Shown: one piece after another, positions 27,300 to 36,781 of the stretch
Position numbering within the stretch: position 1 is the first letter of the stretch
Layout: each line of letters starts with the position of its first letter
Made by a program: the position numbers and the translations under genes
Notes under the pieces: generated by a model
Seen by the model: the letters and a program-made list of their open reading frames with translations, nothing else
Database searches by the model: none
Told to the model about the DNA's origin: nothing
Source: an uncultured Clostridia bacterium
GTDB lineage: Bacteria > Bacillota > Clostridia > TANB77 > CAG-508
Direction: 5' to 3'
DNA length: 64,000 bases
Assembly (NCBI GenBank): GCA_934162365.1
Contig: CAKPIK010000004.1
Coordinates: 1-64,000 of the forward strand

Positions 27300-27998
27300 A
27301 TGCTTGAAATATCAATAATATTAGCAGGAGTAATAACATTAATTTTGCTAAAAATATTTTTAAATGTAGATTTTAAAAAATTAAAAAAACTTAATATTGA
27401 ATCTAACGGCAACTTGAGTGATATTACAGACAAAATATCAAAAATAAATCAAGAAAATATGTGCAAAGATATACTAAAAGAATTGGATTGTAAAGATGTT
27501 AAAGTGAACGTAGCACCAGAATATAATTCTTGTTTATATACAATATTTAACAATACCATTACAATTGGAAAATTCAAAGAAGAATATATGAAACCTCAAA
27601 CTATTGCACATGAATGTATACATGCTTCTCAAAATAAAATAACATTATGGGCAAATTTTATATTTACTAATATTTATTTATTATTTTGGATTGCTATAAG
27701 CGTTCTTGCATTATTAAATAAATTACCTAATACAAGTGTATTTATAATTGCTTTTATTTTTGCAAGTTTAATACAATATATAATAAGATATAGTCTAGAA
27801 AACGAAGCAATGTTAAAAGCAAAATTTATAGCAAAAGAATATATTGAAGAAAATAAAACATTAAATAAAGAAGAAGAACAATTATTATTAAATGAATATG
27901 ATAGAGTAAATAAACTTGGAATACCTTTCATGAATTACTATCAAATAAGTATGAATATTATAAAAATAATGATATTAGCATTTATTTGTTTGATATAA
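27300..27998 (+). CDS. Membrane zinc metallopeptidase (YugP-like)
   Basis: Predicted zinc-dependent protease in the membrane, 232 residues. ATG 27300 follows AGGAGG (27288-27293); the longer open frame upstream has no ribosome site. One N-terminal helix is followed by a soluble stretch with the zinc motif HExxH as HECIH within QTIAHECIHASQNK (about residues 104-117), then two helices and SLENEAMLKA, whose glutamate may be the third ligand, and a last helix. The layout matches the YugP family in shortened form. The substrate is unknown. Confidence 0.7.
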   Translation: MLEISIILAGVITLILLKIFLNVDFKKLKKLNIESNGNLSDITDKISKINQENMCKDILKELDCKDVKVNVAPEYNSCLYTIFNNTITIGKFKEEYMKPQTIAHECIHASQNKITLWANFIFTNIYLLFWIAISVLALLNKLPNTSVFIIAFIFASLIQYIIRYSLENEAMLKAKFIAKEYIEENKTLNKEEEQLLLNEYDRVNKLGIPFMNYYQISMNIIKIMILAFICLI

Positions 27999-28011
27999 GA
28001 TTTTATAACTA

Positions 28012-28040
28012 TTGCTTTTTAACGGACAAAGTGATATACT
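28012..28040 (+). promoter_or_regulatory. dlt operon promoter
   Basis: TTGCTT (28012-28017), 17-base spacer, TATACT (28035-28040) with a TGA extension. It precedes the strong AGGGGGAAGGG ribosome site of dltA by about 20 bases. Confidence 0.6.
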
Positions 28041-28076
28041 CTAACTGTTTTTTATAATGAAGGGGGAAGGGAATTG

Positions 28077-29592
28077 TTGAAGAATATATTAGAGTATTTA
28101 GAAAATACTGAAAAAAAATATAGTTCGAAATTAGCATTTGCTGATACACGGAAGAGAAGTGACATACAAAGAATTCTTAAAGAATGCTAAAAAAATAGGA
28201 ACAACTTTAAGTAATAAAGAAAGTAGAAACAAACCAATAGCGATATTTATAGATAAATCTGTTGCTTGTTTAGAAAGCATGTTTGGAGTATTATACAGTG
28301 GTAATTTTTATACAATAATTGATACAAAATCTCCAAGAGAAAGAATTAATTTGATATTAAATACATTAGAACCAATAACAATAATAACAGACAATAAAAA
28401 CATACACAAAGTCAAGGATTTGGGAATAGAAAGCAATATTTGCATATATGAAGAAATGATAAATACGCAAGTTGATGAAGATAAATTAGAATACATAAGA
28501 AATAAAATGATAGATACAGATCCAATGTATGTATTATTCACATCAGGGTCTACGGGTGTTCCAAAAGGAACTGTTATATCACATAAAGCTGTAATTAGTT
28601 ATGCTAATTGGGTTACAAAAACATTTAACATTACAGACAAAACAATATGGGGAAGTCAAACACCATTTTATTTTAGTATGTCAATAACAGATGTGTTTTC
28701 AACTATATTATCAGGAGCAACATTTTATATAATACCAAAAATGTTCTTTTCGTTTCCGATCAAATTACTAGATTTTATTAATGAGAAGAAAATAAATACT
28801 ATTTATTGGGTACCTTCTGCTCTTTGCATTGTTGCAAATTTTAAAGCTCTAGAAGAAGTAAAATTACCTAATTTGAAGAAAATATTATTTGCTGGAGAAG
28901 TAATGCCAGTAAAACAATTAAATATGTGGATTGACAAATTGCCTGATGCAATGTTTGCAAATTTATTTGGACCAACAGAAACCACAGATATATGTACTTA
29001 TTACATAGTGGATAGAAAATTTGAAAATACAGAAAGCCTTCCAATAGGACATGCATGCAATAATTGTGATGTAATGATTGTAAAAGAAGATGGAACTGAA
29101 GCATTGAATGGAGAAGAAGGAGAATTGTGTGTCAGAGGATCTTTTCTAGCTTTAGGCTATTATAATAATCCTGAAAAAACAGCATCAGTGTTTGTACAAA
29201 ATCCGTTAAACAAAAACTATTCAGAAATTGTTTATAAAACAGGAGATATTGTAAAATATAACGAAAAAGGTGAACTGATTTATTTATCAAGAAAAGATTT
29301 TCAAATTAAACATATGGGGTACAGAATAGAATTGGGAGAAATAGAAAATGCTGCCAATAATATAGAGGGAGTTATTATATGTGCTTGTTTATATGATTCC
29401 GAAAATTCAAAAATAGTATTATTTTATCAAGGGGATGAACTTGAAGAAAGTGATGTGCTAAATGAAATAAAGAACAAAGTACCAGCATATATGTGCCCAA
29501 ATAATATTATCAAATTGCCAAGAATTCCTTATAATGCAAATGGCAAAATTGATAGAGTGAATTTGAAAAATATGTTAAGAAAGGAAGAATAA
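28077..29592 (+). CDS. dltA: D-alanine--D-alanyl carrier protein ligase DltA, apparent 5' frameshift
   Basis: Adenylates D-alanine and loads it on DltC for D-alanylation of teichoic acids. The start is TTG 28077 (or 28074) after AGGGGGAAGGG; it gives LKNILEYLENTEKKYSSKL AFAD, the normal DltA beginning, but in another frame from the body, which reads HGREVTYKEF from 28147 to the stop. One extra base near 28143-28149 joins them. The 484-codon body is otherwise intact: YVLFTSGSTGVPKGT, FGPTETTDICTYY, YKTGD, and the catalytic lysine in NANGKIDR. Either a real lesion or a sequence error; dltC, dltB and dltD follow intact. Confidence 0.88.
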
Positions 29593-29595
29593 AAG

Positions 29596-29823
29596 ATGGA
29601 AGATTTATTTAAAGTTTTAGAAAAGGTTAAACCAGGTGTTGATTTTAGAAATAATAATAATTTGATTGATGATGAAATTCTTGACTCATTTGATATTGTA
29701 ACATTAGTTGCAGCACTTGATGATGAATTTGATGTACAAATTACTGCAAAAGATATTTTACCAGAAAACTTTAATTCGGCAGAAGCTATATATAAACTAG
29801 TACAAAAATTATTAGAAGAATAA
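29596..29823 (+). CDS. dltC: D-alanyl carrier protein DltC
   Basis: Acyl-carrier-type protein of 75 residues that carries D-alanine as a thioester. The phosphopantetheine serine is S31 in EILDSFDIVTLVA, in the usual DSF context. The protein is acidic and helical, as expected. It starts 3 bases after dltA and precedes dltB by 20 bases. The A-C-B-D order differs from the A-B-C-D order of Bacillus. Confidence 0.93.
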   Translation: MEDLFKVLEKVKPGVDFRNNNNLIDDEILDSFDIVTLVAALDDEFDVQITAKDILPENFNSAEAIYKLVQKLLEE

Positions 29824-29843
29824 ATGTAAAACGGGGGATAGTT

Positions 29844-31430
29844 ATGGCAATAATTTCATTACAATTTTTAGCATTTATAGCAATAGTAGGTTTAATTTAT
29901 TTTGCTGTGCCTAAAAAAATAAAATGGCTAATATTACTCTTAGCGAGTTACATATATTATTTTTTATCAAGTTCTAAACTTACTATATTTTTAATAATTA
30001 CAACAATATCTATATACTTTGCAGCATTAGCAATGAGCAATATAGATGCTAAAACAAAAACAAAATGCAATGGACAAGAAAAAGAGACAAAAAAGAAACT
30101 AAAGAAAACAGCTGCCAAGAATAAAAAAATAATATTAATTTTAACAATAATTATTAATTTTGGTATTTTAGTATTTTTAAAGTATGGCAATTTCTTAAGT
30201 AAAAATATAAACGATTTGTTTAATTTAATTAATATTAATTACAATATACCATTACGAAAGATAATTTTACCATTAGGAATATCATATTACACATTACAGG
30301 CAATAAGCTATGTGGTAGATGTATATAGGGGGAAATATAAAGCTGAGAAAAATTTTGGGAAAGTAGCATTGTTTGTATCATTTTTTCCTCAAATGTTAGA
30401 AGGACCTATTGGAAAATTTGATGAATTAGCAGAACAATTATATGAACCACATAAATTTGATTATAAAAGAATTAAGTTTGCAATTCAATTAATGCTTTGG
30501 GGATTATTTAAAAAACTTGTTATTGCAGATAGAGCAGCAATATATGTTAATGAGGTATTTGGAAATTATTCAAATTATAGTGGAATAGTAATTGTTATGG
30601 CAGTAATACTTTATACAGTACAAATATATGCTGAATTTTCAGGGTGCATTGATATTGTAAGAGGCGTAGGACAGATATTTGGAGTTACAATGGCTGAAAA
30701 CTTTAAAAGGCCATTTTTTTCCAAAACTATTCAAGAATTTTGGAGAAGATGGCATATAACACTTGGAGCTTGGCTTAGAGAATATGTTTTTTATCCTATA
30801 TCATTTTCAAAAGCATGTATTAATTTAACAACTTGGTCAAAAAAAATATTTAAAGGTTATATTGGCAAATTAATACCAGCGGCTTTTGCTTTATTTTTTG
30901 TATGGTTTGGAAATGGAATATGGCACGGAGCTAGTTGGAAATATATTTTCTATGGTTTATATTACTATATATTAACTATGCTTGGAATGTTATTAGAACC
31001 AATATTTAATAAAATAATAGAAAAATTTAAAATTAATACTAAAGCTTTTGGATATAGATTGTGGCAAATGATTAGGACTACTACTATTGTTTTAATAGGA
31101 ATGTTAATATTTAGAGCACATAGGCTAAAAGATGCATGGGATATATTTAAATCTATATTTACATTAAAAAATATAGAAAAACTATTTAATGGCCAATTGT
31201 TTAATATTGGATTTAAAACAAGTGATTTTATAGTGCTTGCTATTGGAGTGATTATTATGTTTATTGTAAGCTTACTTCAAGAGAAAAATTATAATATAAG
31301 AGAAAAAATAAGTAAACAAAATATTATATTTAGATGGATCTTATATTATGGAATATTGTTCTCAATTATATTATTTGGAATATATGGTAGAGGATATTCA
31401 GCAAGTTCATTTATTTATGGTCAATTTTAA
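29844..31430 (+). CDS. dltB: MBOAT membrane O-acyltransferase DltB (AlgI-type)
   Basis: Membrane-bound O-acyltransferase, 528 residues, longer than the roughly 400 of most DltB proteins and closer in size to AlgI. It moves D-alanine from DltC across the membrane toward DltD and teichoic acid. Family signatures: EFWRRWHITLGAWLREYVFYP and the invariant histidine in GNGIWHGASWKYIFYG (about residue 357). A lysine-rich cytoplasmic insert (about residues 68-95) accounts for part of the extra length. About ten hydrophobic segments. The genetic context with dltA/dltC makes D-alanylation more likely than acetylation. Confidence 0.85.
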   Translation: MAIISLQFLAFIAIVGLIYFAVPKKIKWLILLLASYIYYFLSSSKLTIFLIITTISIYFAALAMSNIDAKTKTKCNGQEKETKKKLKKTAAKNKKIILILTIIINFGILVFLKYGNFLSKNINDLFNLININYNIPLRKIILPLGISYYTLQAISYVVDVYRGKYKAEKNFGKVALFVSFFPQMLEGPIGKFDELAEQLYEPHKFDYKRIKFAIQLMLWGLFKKLVIADRAAIYVNEVFGNYSNYSGIVIVMAVILYTVQIYAEFSGCIDIVRGVGQIFGVTMAENFKRPFFSKTIQEFWRRWHITLGAWLREYVFYPISFSKACINLTTWSKKIFKGYIGKLIPAAFALFFVWFGNGIWHGASWKYIFYGLYYYILTMLGMLLEPIFNKIIEKFKINTKAFGYRLWQMIRTTTIVLIGMLIFRAHRLKDAWDIFKSIFTLKNIEKLFNGQLFNIGFKTSDFIVLAIGVIIMFIVSLLQEKNYNIREKISKQNIIFRWILYYGILFSIILFGIYGRGYSASSFIYGQF

Positions 31431-31445
31431 AAGAGGAATTAAGAT

Positions 31446-32516
31446 ATGAATACTAAAAAGATAATAATAAAAATTATATGTTTTGTTCTAATTGGGCTTA
31501 TGTTACTTTACGTTGCCGGAAAAATATTAATGCCAAAATGGACAACATCAAAAGATAATAGAATGACTTATATAATAAAAGGATTTTATAATGAACCTAA
31601 AAATTCTTTAGATGTTGTATTTATGGGAAATAGCGATGTTTATAGAGGAATATCACCAATAAAAATGTGGGATGAATATGGAATTGCAAGTTATAATTTT
31701 GTTTCTTCAGGACAAAGAATGTGGACAGCATATTATTTAATGGAAGAATGCTTGAAGTATCAAAAACCAGAACTAATAGTTTTAAATATGGACTCGGCAT
31801 TTAATGAAAGCAAGAGTAGTGAAAGTAATTATAGAAAAGCCTTAGATAATATGAAATTTGGTCCGAATAAAATAAAGGCAGTTGTTGATCCAGCATTTAA
31901 AAACTCAAAAAATGATATTGCTAGCTATGTTTTTCCAGCATTAAGATTTCATTCAAGATGGTCAGAATTGACAGATGAGGATTTTACAAAAGCTTTTGAA
32001 AATAAAAGATATGCACATAAGGGCATGGATTTAGTTACTACTATTGAACCGTTTGATGATGTTTCAAAAAACTATATGAACAAAGAACACGAAAATGAAA
32101 AAATAGGTAAAAAATGTTCTAAATACCTTGAAAAAATGGTTAAATTATGTAAAGACAATAATATAAAATTATTATTAATAGAAATACCATCAGCAGAATC
32201 TTGGTCATATGACTTAAGCAAAAAAACTCAAGAATTTGCAGATAAACATAATTTAGAATTTATAGATATGAATTTGAATTATAAGGAATTTGGATTCGAC
32301 TGGAAAACAGATACGGCAGATGCAGGAGATCATTTAAATGTGTATGGTGCAGAAAAAGTTAGTGAATATTTAGGAAAAATAATTCAAGAAAAATATAATA
32401 TTCCAAATAGAAAAGATGATCCTAAATATTATAATTGGTATAAAGATTCAGAACAATATCATAACGATAAATTGAAATTAGAAAATGAGGAAAAAAATAA
32501 AACAAATAAACAATAA
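31446..32516 (+). CDS. dltD: DltD-like SGNH-fold extracellular transferase
   Basis: Membrane-anchored protein of 356 residues partnering DltB. One N-terminal helix (about 7-26) is followed by a domain with the SGNH hydrolase residues: the nucleophile serine in VVFMGNSDVYRGI and the aspartate-histidine pair in DAGDHLNVYGAEKV. In Gram-positives DltD completes D-alanyl transfer to teichoic acid outside the membrane. It ends the dlt cluster, with a lysine/asparagine-rich tail. Short intergenic gaps show co-transcription with dltA-C-B. Confidence 0.82.
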   Translation: MNTKKIIIKIICFVLIGLMLLYVAGKILMPKWTTSKDNRMTYIIKGFYNEPKNSLDVVFMGNSDVYRGISPIKMWDEYGIASYNFVSSGQRMWTAYYLMEECLKYQKPELIVLNMDSAFNESKSSESNYRKALDNMKFGPNKIKAVVDPAFKNSKNDIASYVFPALRFHSRWSELTDEDFTKAFENKRYAHKGMDLVTTIEPFDDVSKNYMNKEHENEKIGKKCSKYLEKMVKLCKDNNIKLLLIEIPSAESWSYDLSKKTQEFADKHNLEFIDMNLNYKEFGFDWKTDTADAGDHLNVYGAEKVSEYLGKIIQEKYNIPNRKDDPKYYNWYKDSEQYHNDKLKLENEEKNKTNKQ

Positions 32517-32535
32517 GAATATTTTGGTAAAACTA

Positions 32536-32564
32536 TTGATTTTTTTATAAATTTATAGTACAAT
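32536..32564 (+). promoter_or_regulatory. rpsO promoter
   Basis: TTGATT (32536-32541), 17-base spacer, TACAAT (32559-32564). The expected transcript has a leader of about 90 bases before rpsO, with two copies of GTTAAC (a self-complementary hexamer) that could pair. Confidence 0.6.
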
Positions 32565-32659
32565 ATTTGTGTTAACAAAATTACCTTTTACTTAGCTACA
32601 AGAGTTAACACCGCTTTAGTTCAGTTTAAGGCATATAAAATTTATAGGAGGTGTATACT

Positions 32660-32923
32660 ATGACAAAAGAGAGAAAACAAGAAATAATTTCTACATACAG
32701 AAGAGATGAAAAAGATACTGGTTCTTCAGAGGTTCAAATCGCTTTATTAACAGAAAGAATTAATGAATTAACAGCACATCTAAAAATTCATACTCATGAC
32801 AATCATTCAAGAAGAGGTCTTTTAAAAATGGTTGGTAAAAGAAGAAATTTATTAAACTACTTAGCTAAGACTGATGTTCAAAGATATAGAGACATAGTTG
32901 AAAAATTAGGTTTAAGAAAATAA
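32660..32923 (+). CDS. rpsO: 30S ribosomal protein S15
   Basis: Primary 16S rRNA-binding protein of the small subunit, 87 residues, close to the usual 88-89. The family core is [40 protein letters not shown], split here into its conserved helices, ending in the usual [12 protein letters not shown] 32660 follows AGGAGG (32646-32651); the in-frame GTG 32651 overlaps that site. It has its own promoter and terminator and precedes pnp, the classical rpsO-pnp pair. Confidence 0.96.
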   Translation: MTKERKQEIISTYRRDEKDTGSSEVQIALLTERINELTAHLKIHTHDNHSRRGLLKMVGKRRNLLNYLAKTDVQRYRDIVEKLGLRK

Positions 32924-32931
32924 TATATGCA

Positions 32932-32960
32932 TTAGGGCGTTTAAAAGTTAAACGCCCTAA
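32932..32960 (+). terminator. Strong hairpin after rpsO
   Basis: TTAGGGCGTTTAA (32932-32944) pairs with TTAAACGCCCTAA (32948-32960), 13 bases with a 3-base loop. The tail (GTTGCGTTTT) is not a clean T run, so partial readthrough into pnp or a processing site is possible. Confidence 0.7.
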
Positions 32961-33013
32961 GTTGCGTTTTATGGTGTTAATCTTATCTTGATTTATATTA
33001 TAGTGGTAGCTTA

Positions 33014-33045
33014 TATAATGTGCATTTGAGAAAGCGCATATTATA
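33014..33045 (+). promoter_or_regulatory. pnp leader hairpin overlapping a possible -10 box
   Basis: TATAATGTGC (33014-33023) pairs with GCATATTATA (33036-33045) with one G-U pair. The left arm contains TATAAT, which with TTGATT at 32988-32993 (20-base spacer) is a poor promoter. Either a pnp promoter or, in readthrough RNA from rpsO, a stem like those cut by RNase III ahead of pnp in other bacteria. Confidence 0.4.
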
Positions 33046-33104
33046 AAGGTTACAAACTAATAATATATATCAAGAAATTTATATATTAAAAAAGGAGAAA
33101 AAAT

Positions 33105-35258
33105 ATGTTTAAAAGTTATGAAATGGAACTAGCAGGAAGAAAACTTGTAATTGAATCTGGAAAAATTGCAGGTTTAACAAATGGAAGTGTTGTGGTTAAA
33201 TATGGAGATACTGTTGTAATGGTTAATGTTACAGCATCAAAAGAACCAAGAGATGGAATAGACTTTTTTCCACTTTCAGTTGATTATGAAGAAAAATTAT
33301 ATGCAGTTGGAAAAATACCAGGAAGTTATTTAAAAAGAGAAGGAAAACCATCTGATAAGGCTATTTTAACATCAAGAGCAATAGATAGACCTTTAAGACC
33401 ATTATTCCCAAAAGATTTTAGAAATGATGTATGTGTTGTTGCTACTGCATTATCAGTTGAACAAGACAATTCACCAGAAGTTGCAGCTATGATAGGTGCT
33501 TCTGCAGCACTTTCAATATCTGATATACCATTTGGTGGACCAACAGCAGCAGTAAATGTTGGATATGTAAATGGAGAAATAATAATAAATCCTACACAAG
33601 CACAAAGAGAAATATCAGACTTAACATTAACAGTTGCAGGAACTAAAGAAAAAATTGCTATGATAGAAGCTGGCGCAAATGAAATACCAAACGATATTAT
33701 GTTAGAAGCAATAAAAGCAGGACATAAAGAAATTATAAAAGTTTGTGAATTTATAGAAAAAATAAAAGAAGAAATTGGAAAACCAAAATTTGAATACAAA
33801 TCATTTGAAGTTGACCATGAAGTTTATGAAGAAATAGAAAAAGAATATAAAGACAGAATGTATAAAGATGTACAAACTACAGACAAAGAAGTAAGAGATG
33901 CAAACATGGACAAGTTACAAGAAGATGTTGTAGCATATTTTACAGAAAAATATGGAGAAGAAGAAACAGAAGCAAAACTTACAGATATAAAAGAAAGCTT
34001 ATACAAATTAGAGAAAAAATGCGTTAGAGAAATGATTTTAAAAGAGCATAAAAGACCAGACGGAAGAGCAATAGATGAAATAAGACCTTTATCTTGTGAA
34101 GTTGGTGTACTTCCAAGAGTACATGGTAGTGCAATATTTACAAGAGGTCAAACCCAAGCTATGTCAATAGTAACACTTGGTATGGTTAGTGAAGAACAAA
34201 TGTTAGATGGAATTGATGAAGAAGAATCTAAAAGATATATGCATCAATATAATTTCCCTGCATATAGTGTAGGAGAAGCTAGACCATCAAGAGGACCTGG
34301 AAGAAGAGAAATAGGACATGGAGCTTTAGCTGAAAAAGCATTAGTTCCAGTAATACCTTCAAAAGAAGAATTCCCTTATGCAATAAGAGTAGTATCTGAA
34401 ATATTAAGTTCAAACGGTTCTACATCACAAGCAAGTATTTGTGGTAGTACATTAGCATTAATGGATGCAGGTGTTCCAATAAAAGCACCAGTTGCAGGTA
34501 TTTCAACAGGACTTATAACAGATTCTGAAGACCCAAGTAAATACGTAATGCTTACAGATATTCAAGGATTAGAAGATTTCTTTGGAGATATGGATTTCAA
34601 AGTTGGTGGAACTCATAAAGGTATAACTGCAATACAAGTTGATATAAAAATAGATGGTTTAACATACGATATAATAAAAGAAGCATTTGAAAGAACAAAA
34701 GTAGCAAGAGATTATATACTAGATGAAATAATGTTAAAACAAATTGCTGAGCCAAGAAAAGAAATTTCTAAATATGCACCAAGCATAATAAACACAACAA
34801 TTAAAGTTGACAAAATAAGAGATGTAATCGGACCTGGCGGAAAAATGATAAATAAAATTATTGCTGAAACAGGTGTTAAAATTGATATCGAAGAAGATGG
34901 TAGAGTATTTATATACTCAACAGATAGCGAAGCAGGAAAAAAAGCTTTAGCAATGATAGAAGATATAGTAAGAGAAATTGAAGTTGGTGGAGTATATGAA
35001 GGCACTGTAACAAAAATCATGCCATTTGGTGCATTTGTAGATGTTGGATGTGGAAAAGAAGGATTACTTCATATTTCAAAAATTTCTAAAGCTAGAATTG
35101 ATAAAGTTGAAGATGTATTAAAGGTTGGAGACAAAGTAACTGTTAAAGTTTACGAAATTGATGACCAAGGTAGAATAAACTTAATTACTAAAGAATTAGA
35201 TGAAATTAAAGAATTAGAAAAACAATTAAAAGAAGACGCAGGAACAAAAGAAGAATAA
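33105..35258 (+). CDS. pnp: Polynucleotide phosphorylase
   Basis: Phosphorolytic 3'-5' exoribonuclease, 717 residues, full length. Two RNase PH domains (about 10-215 and 310-540) carry IDRPLRPLFP and, in the second, the catalytic GRRE-type region SRGPGRREIGHGALAEKAL; a helical linker separates them. A KH domain (about 555-615, VIGPGGKMINKI) and an S1 domain (about 625-695, GTVTKIMPFGAFVDV) bind RNA at the C-terminus. It acts in RNA decay in the cytosol. The preceding rpsO and the leader hairpin suggest the usual pairing and autoregulation. Confidence 0.96.
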   Translation: MFKSYEMELAGRKLVIESGKIAGLTNGSVVVKYGDTVVMVNVTASKEPRDGIDFFPLSVDYEEKLYAVGKIPGSYLKREGKPSDKAILTSRAIDRPLRPLFPKDFRNDVCVVATALSVEQDNSPEVAAMIGASAALSISDIPFGGPTAAVNVGYVNGEIIINPTQAQREISDLTLTVAGTKEKIAMIEAGANEIPNDIMLEAIKAGHKEIIKVCEFIEKIKEEIGKPKFEYKSFEVDHEVYEEIEKEYKDRMYKDVQTTDKEVRDANMDKLQEDVVAYFTEKYGEEETEAKLTDIKESLYKLEKKCVREMILKEHKRPDGRAIDEIRPLSCEVGVLPRVHGSAIFTRGQTQAMSIVTLGMVSEEQMLDGIDEEESKRYMHQYNFPAYSVGEARPSRGPGRREIGHGALAEKALVPVIPSKEEFPYAIRVVSEILSSNGSTSQASICGSTLALMDAGVPIKAPVAGISTGLITDSEDPSKYVMLTDIQGLEDFFGDMDFKVGGTHKGITAIQVDIKIDGLTYDIIKEAFERTKVARDYILDEIMLKQIAEPRKEISKYAPSIINTTIKVDKIRDVIGPGGKMINKIIAETGVKIDIEEDGRVFIYSTDSEAGKKALAMIEDIVREIEVGGVYEGTVTKIMPFGAFVDVGCGKEGLLHISKISKARIDKVEDVLKVGDKVTVKVYEIDDQGRINLITKELDEIKELEKQLKEDAGTKEE

Positions 35259-35271
35259 ATTTTACCAAAAT

Positions 35272-35300
35272 TTGCAACATTTTAAATATTATGTTATAAT
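35272..35300 (+). promoter_or_regulatory. Promoter of the GT2 gene
   Basis: TTGCAA (35272-35277), 17-base spacer, TATAAT (35295-35300) with a TGT extension. One of the best promoters in the window. Confidence 0.75.
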
Positions 35301-35355
35301 AGAAAGGTGCAAATAATATAATTGTATAGAATATAATATATATAGGAGTAAAAAA

Positions 35356-36603
35356 ATGGGGTTTTTATATATTTTGCAACAAGCATTAACATGGTTAATA
35401 ACAATATTTTGGATATACCAATTTACAATTAGTATATGTTCTTTAATTAATTTTAAAGATAAACCATTATTAAATAAAAAACAACATAGATTTATGGCTA
35501 TAATACCAGCACATAATGAAGAAACTGTTGTAGAAAATTTAATTAATAGTTTAAAAAATCAAGATTATCCAAAAGATTTATATGATATTTATGTAATAGC
35601 AGATAACTGTACAGATAATACTGCAACAATTGCAAAAAATGCAGGAGCAATAGTTTATGAAAGATTTGATTCAATGCATAAAACTAAAGGAGCAGCATTA
35701 AATTGGTTCTTAGCACAAAAAATAGAGGAAGATGCTCCATATGATGCTTTTTGTATATTTGATGCAGATAACATAGTTGATGTTAATTTTATAAAAAACA
35801 TGAATAAAAAACTTTGTCAAGGTGAAACTGTAGTTCAAGGTTACAGAGATATAAAAAATCCAACAGATAGTTGGATTACAGCTGGATATGCAATATTCTA
35901 TTGGACAATGAATAGATTTTATCATTTAGCAAGATATAATATTGGACTTTCTCCATTAATTAATGGTACTGGATTTATGGTAAGATTTGATCAAATAAAA
36001 CCAGAAGGCTGGAATACTAAAACATTAACAGAGGATATAGAATTTTCATTAAAACAAATAATAAAAGGTAAAAAATTAGGATGGGCTAAAGATGCAATAG
36101 TATATGACGAACAACCAGTTGGATTTAAACAATCTTGGTCTCAACGTTCAAGATGGACTGTTGGACATATTCAATGTATGGGAGAATATACTAAAAAGTT
36201 AGCTTTAGCAGTAAAAGAACATAAAACAGTAATGAACTTTGATGGATTGCTATATATTGTTGGAAGTATACCAATGTTTATTGTTACGTTAGGTTTATTA
36301 TTAATCAATTTCTTAATGTATTTAGGAAGTGGAATAACTACTGTACAATTAATAGATAGTTATGTTAGATATATTGTACCAACATTTTTCTTACCTATAT
36401 TAACAGCAATGCTTATAATGAAAATGGAACATAAACCAATTAAACCTATGATAAAAGGATTATTATTTTATCCATTATTCTTAGGTTCATGGCTTTTAAT
36501 AAATTTCAAATGTTTGTTTAAAAGAGAGACAACATGGGAAAAAATCGATCATGTTAGAAGCATAAATATAAACGAAATCTCTAAAGTTGAAGAACATATT
36601 TAG
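35356..36603 (+). CDS. GT2 family membrane glycosyltransferase
   Basis: Processive-type inverting glycosyltransferase, 415 residues. One N-terminal helix, then the catalytic domain with IPAHNEETVV, DNCTDNT, the metal-binding FDADN (DxD-type), TEDIEFSL (catalytic aspartate) and QRSRW (QxxRW), the signature set of cellulose/hyaluronan synthase-like enzymes. Three C-terminal hydrophobic segments follow. It has its own strong promoter and terminator and stands alone, so the polysaccharide made is unknown; N-acetylglucosamine polymer synthesis is possible. Confidence 0.87.
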   Translation: MGFLYILQQALTWLITIFWIYQFTISICSLINFKDKPLLNKKQHRFMAIIPAHNEETVVENLINSLKNQDYPKDLYDIYVIADNCTDNTATIAKNAGAIVYERFDSMHKTKGAALNWFLAQKIEEDAPYDAFCIFDADNIVDVNFIKNMNKKLCQGETVVQGYRDIKNPTDSWITAGYAIFYWTMNRFYHLARYNIGLSPLINGTGFMVRFDQIKPEGWNTKTLTEDIEFSLKQIIKGKKLGWAKDAIVYDEQPVGFKQSWSQRSRWTVGHIQCMGEYTKKLALAVKEHKTVMNFDGLLYIVGSIPMFIVTLGLLLINFLMYLGSGITTVQLIDSYVRYIVPTFFLPILTAMLIMKMEHKPIKPMIKGLLFYPLFLGSWLLINFKCLFKRETTWEKIDHVRSININEISKVEEHI

Positions 36604-36626
36604 AACTATATATATCATTTAGAAAT

Positions 36627-36668
36627 AAAAAGGAAGTAAACCAAAAATACATGGTTACTTCCTTTTTT
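36627..36668 (+). terminator. Intrinsic terminator after the GT2 gene
   Basis: GGAAGTAAACCA pairs with TGGTTACTTCC (one bulged A), ending in TTTTTT. Arms are extended by A/T pairs. Confidence 0.75.
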
Positions 36669-36781
36669 GTGTGGGTAGGCTATGTTAGAGAAAATGAAAG
36701 TTGAAATTTAAATTAAAAAAGTATTTCTTTTTTTTTATTTTAATTATATAATATAAACATATATTTTATATAGGAGATATA

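Noticed and set aside
33326..33799. Minus-strand open frame within pnp
   Set aside because: Antisense shadow of a highly conserved gene with no start signals.
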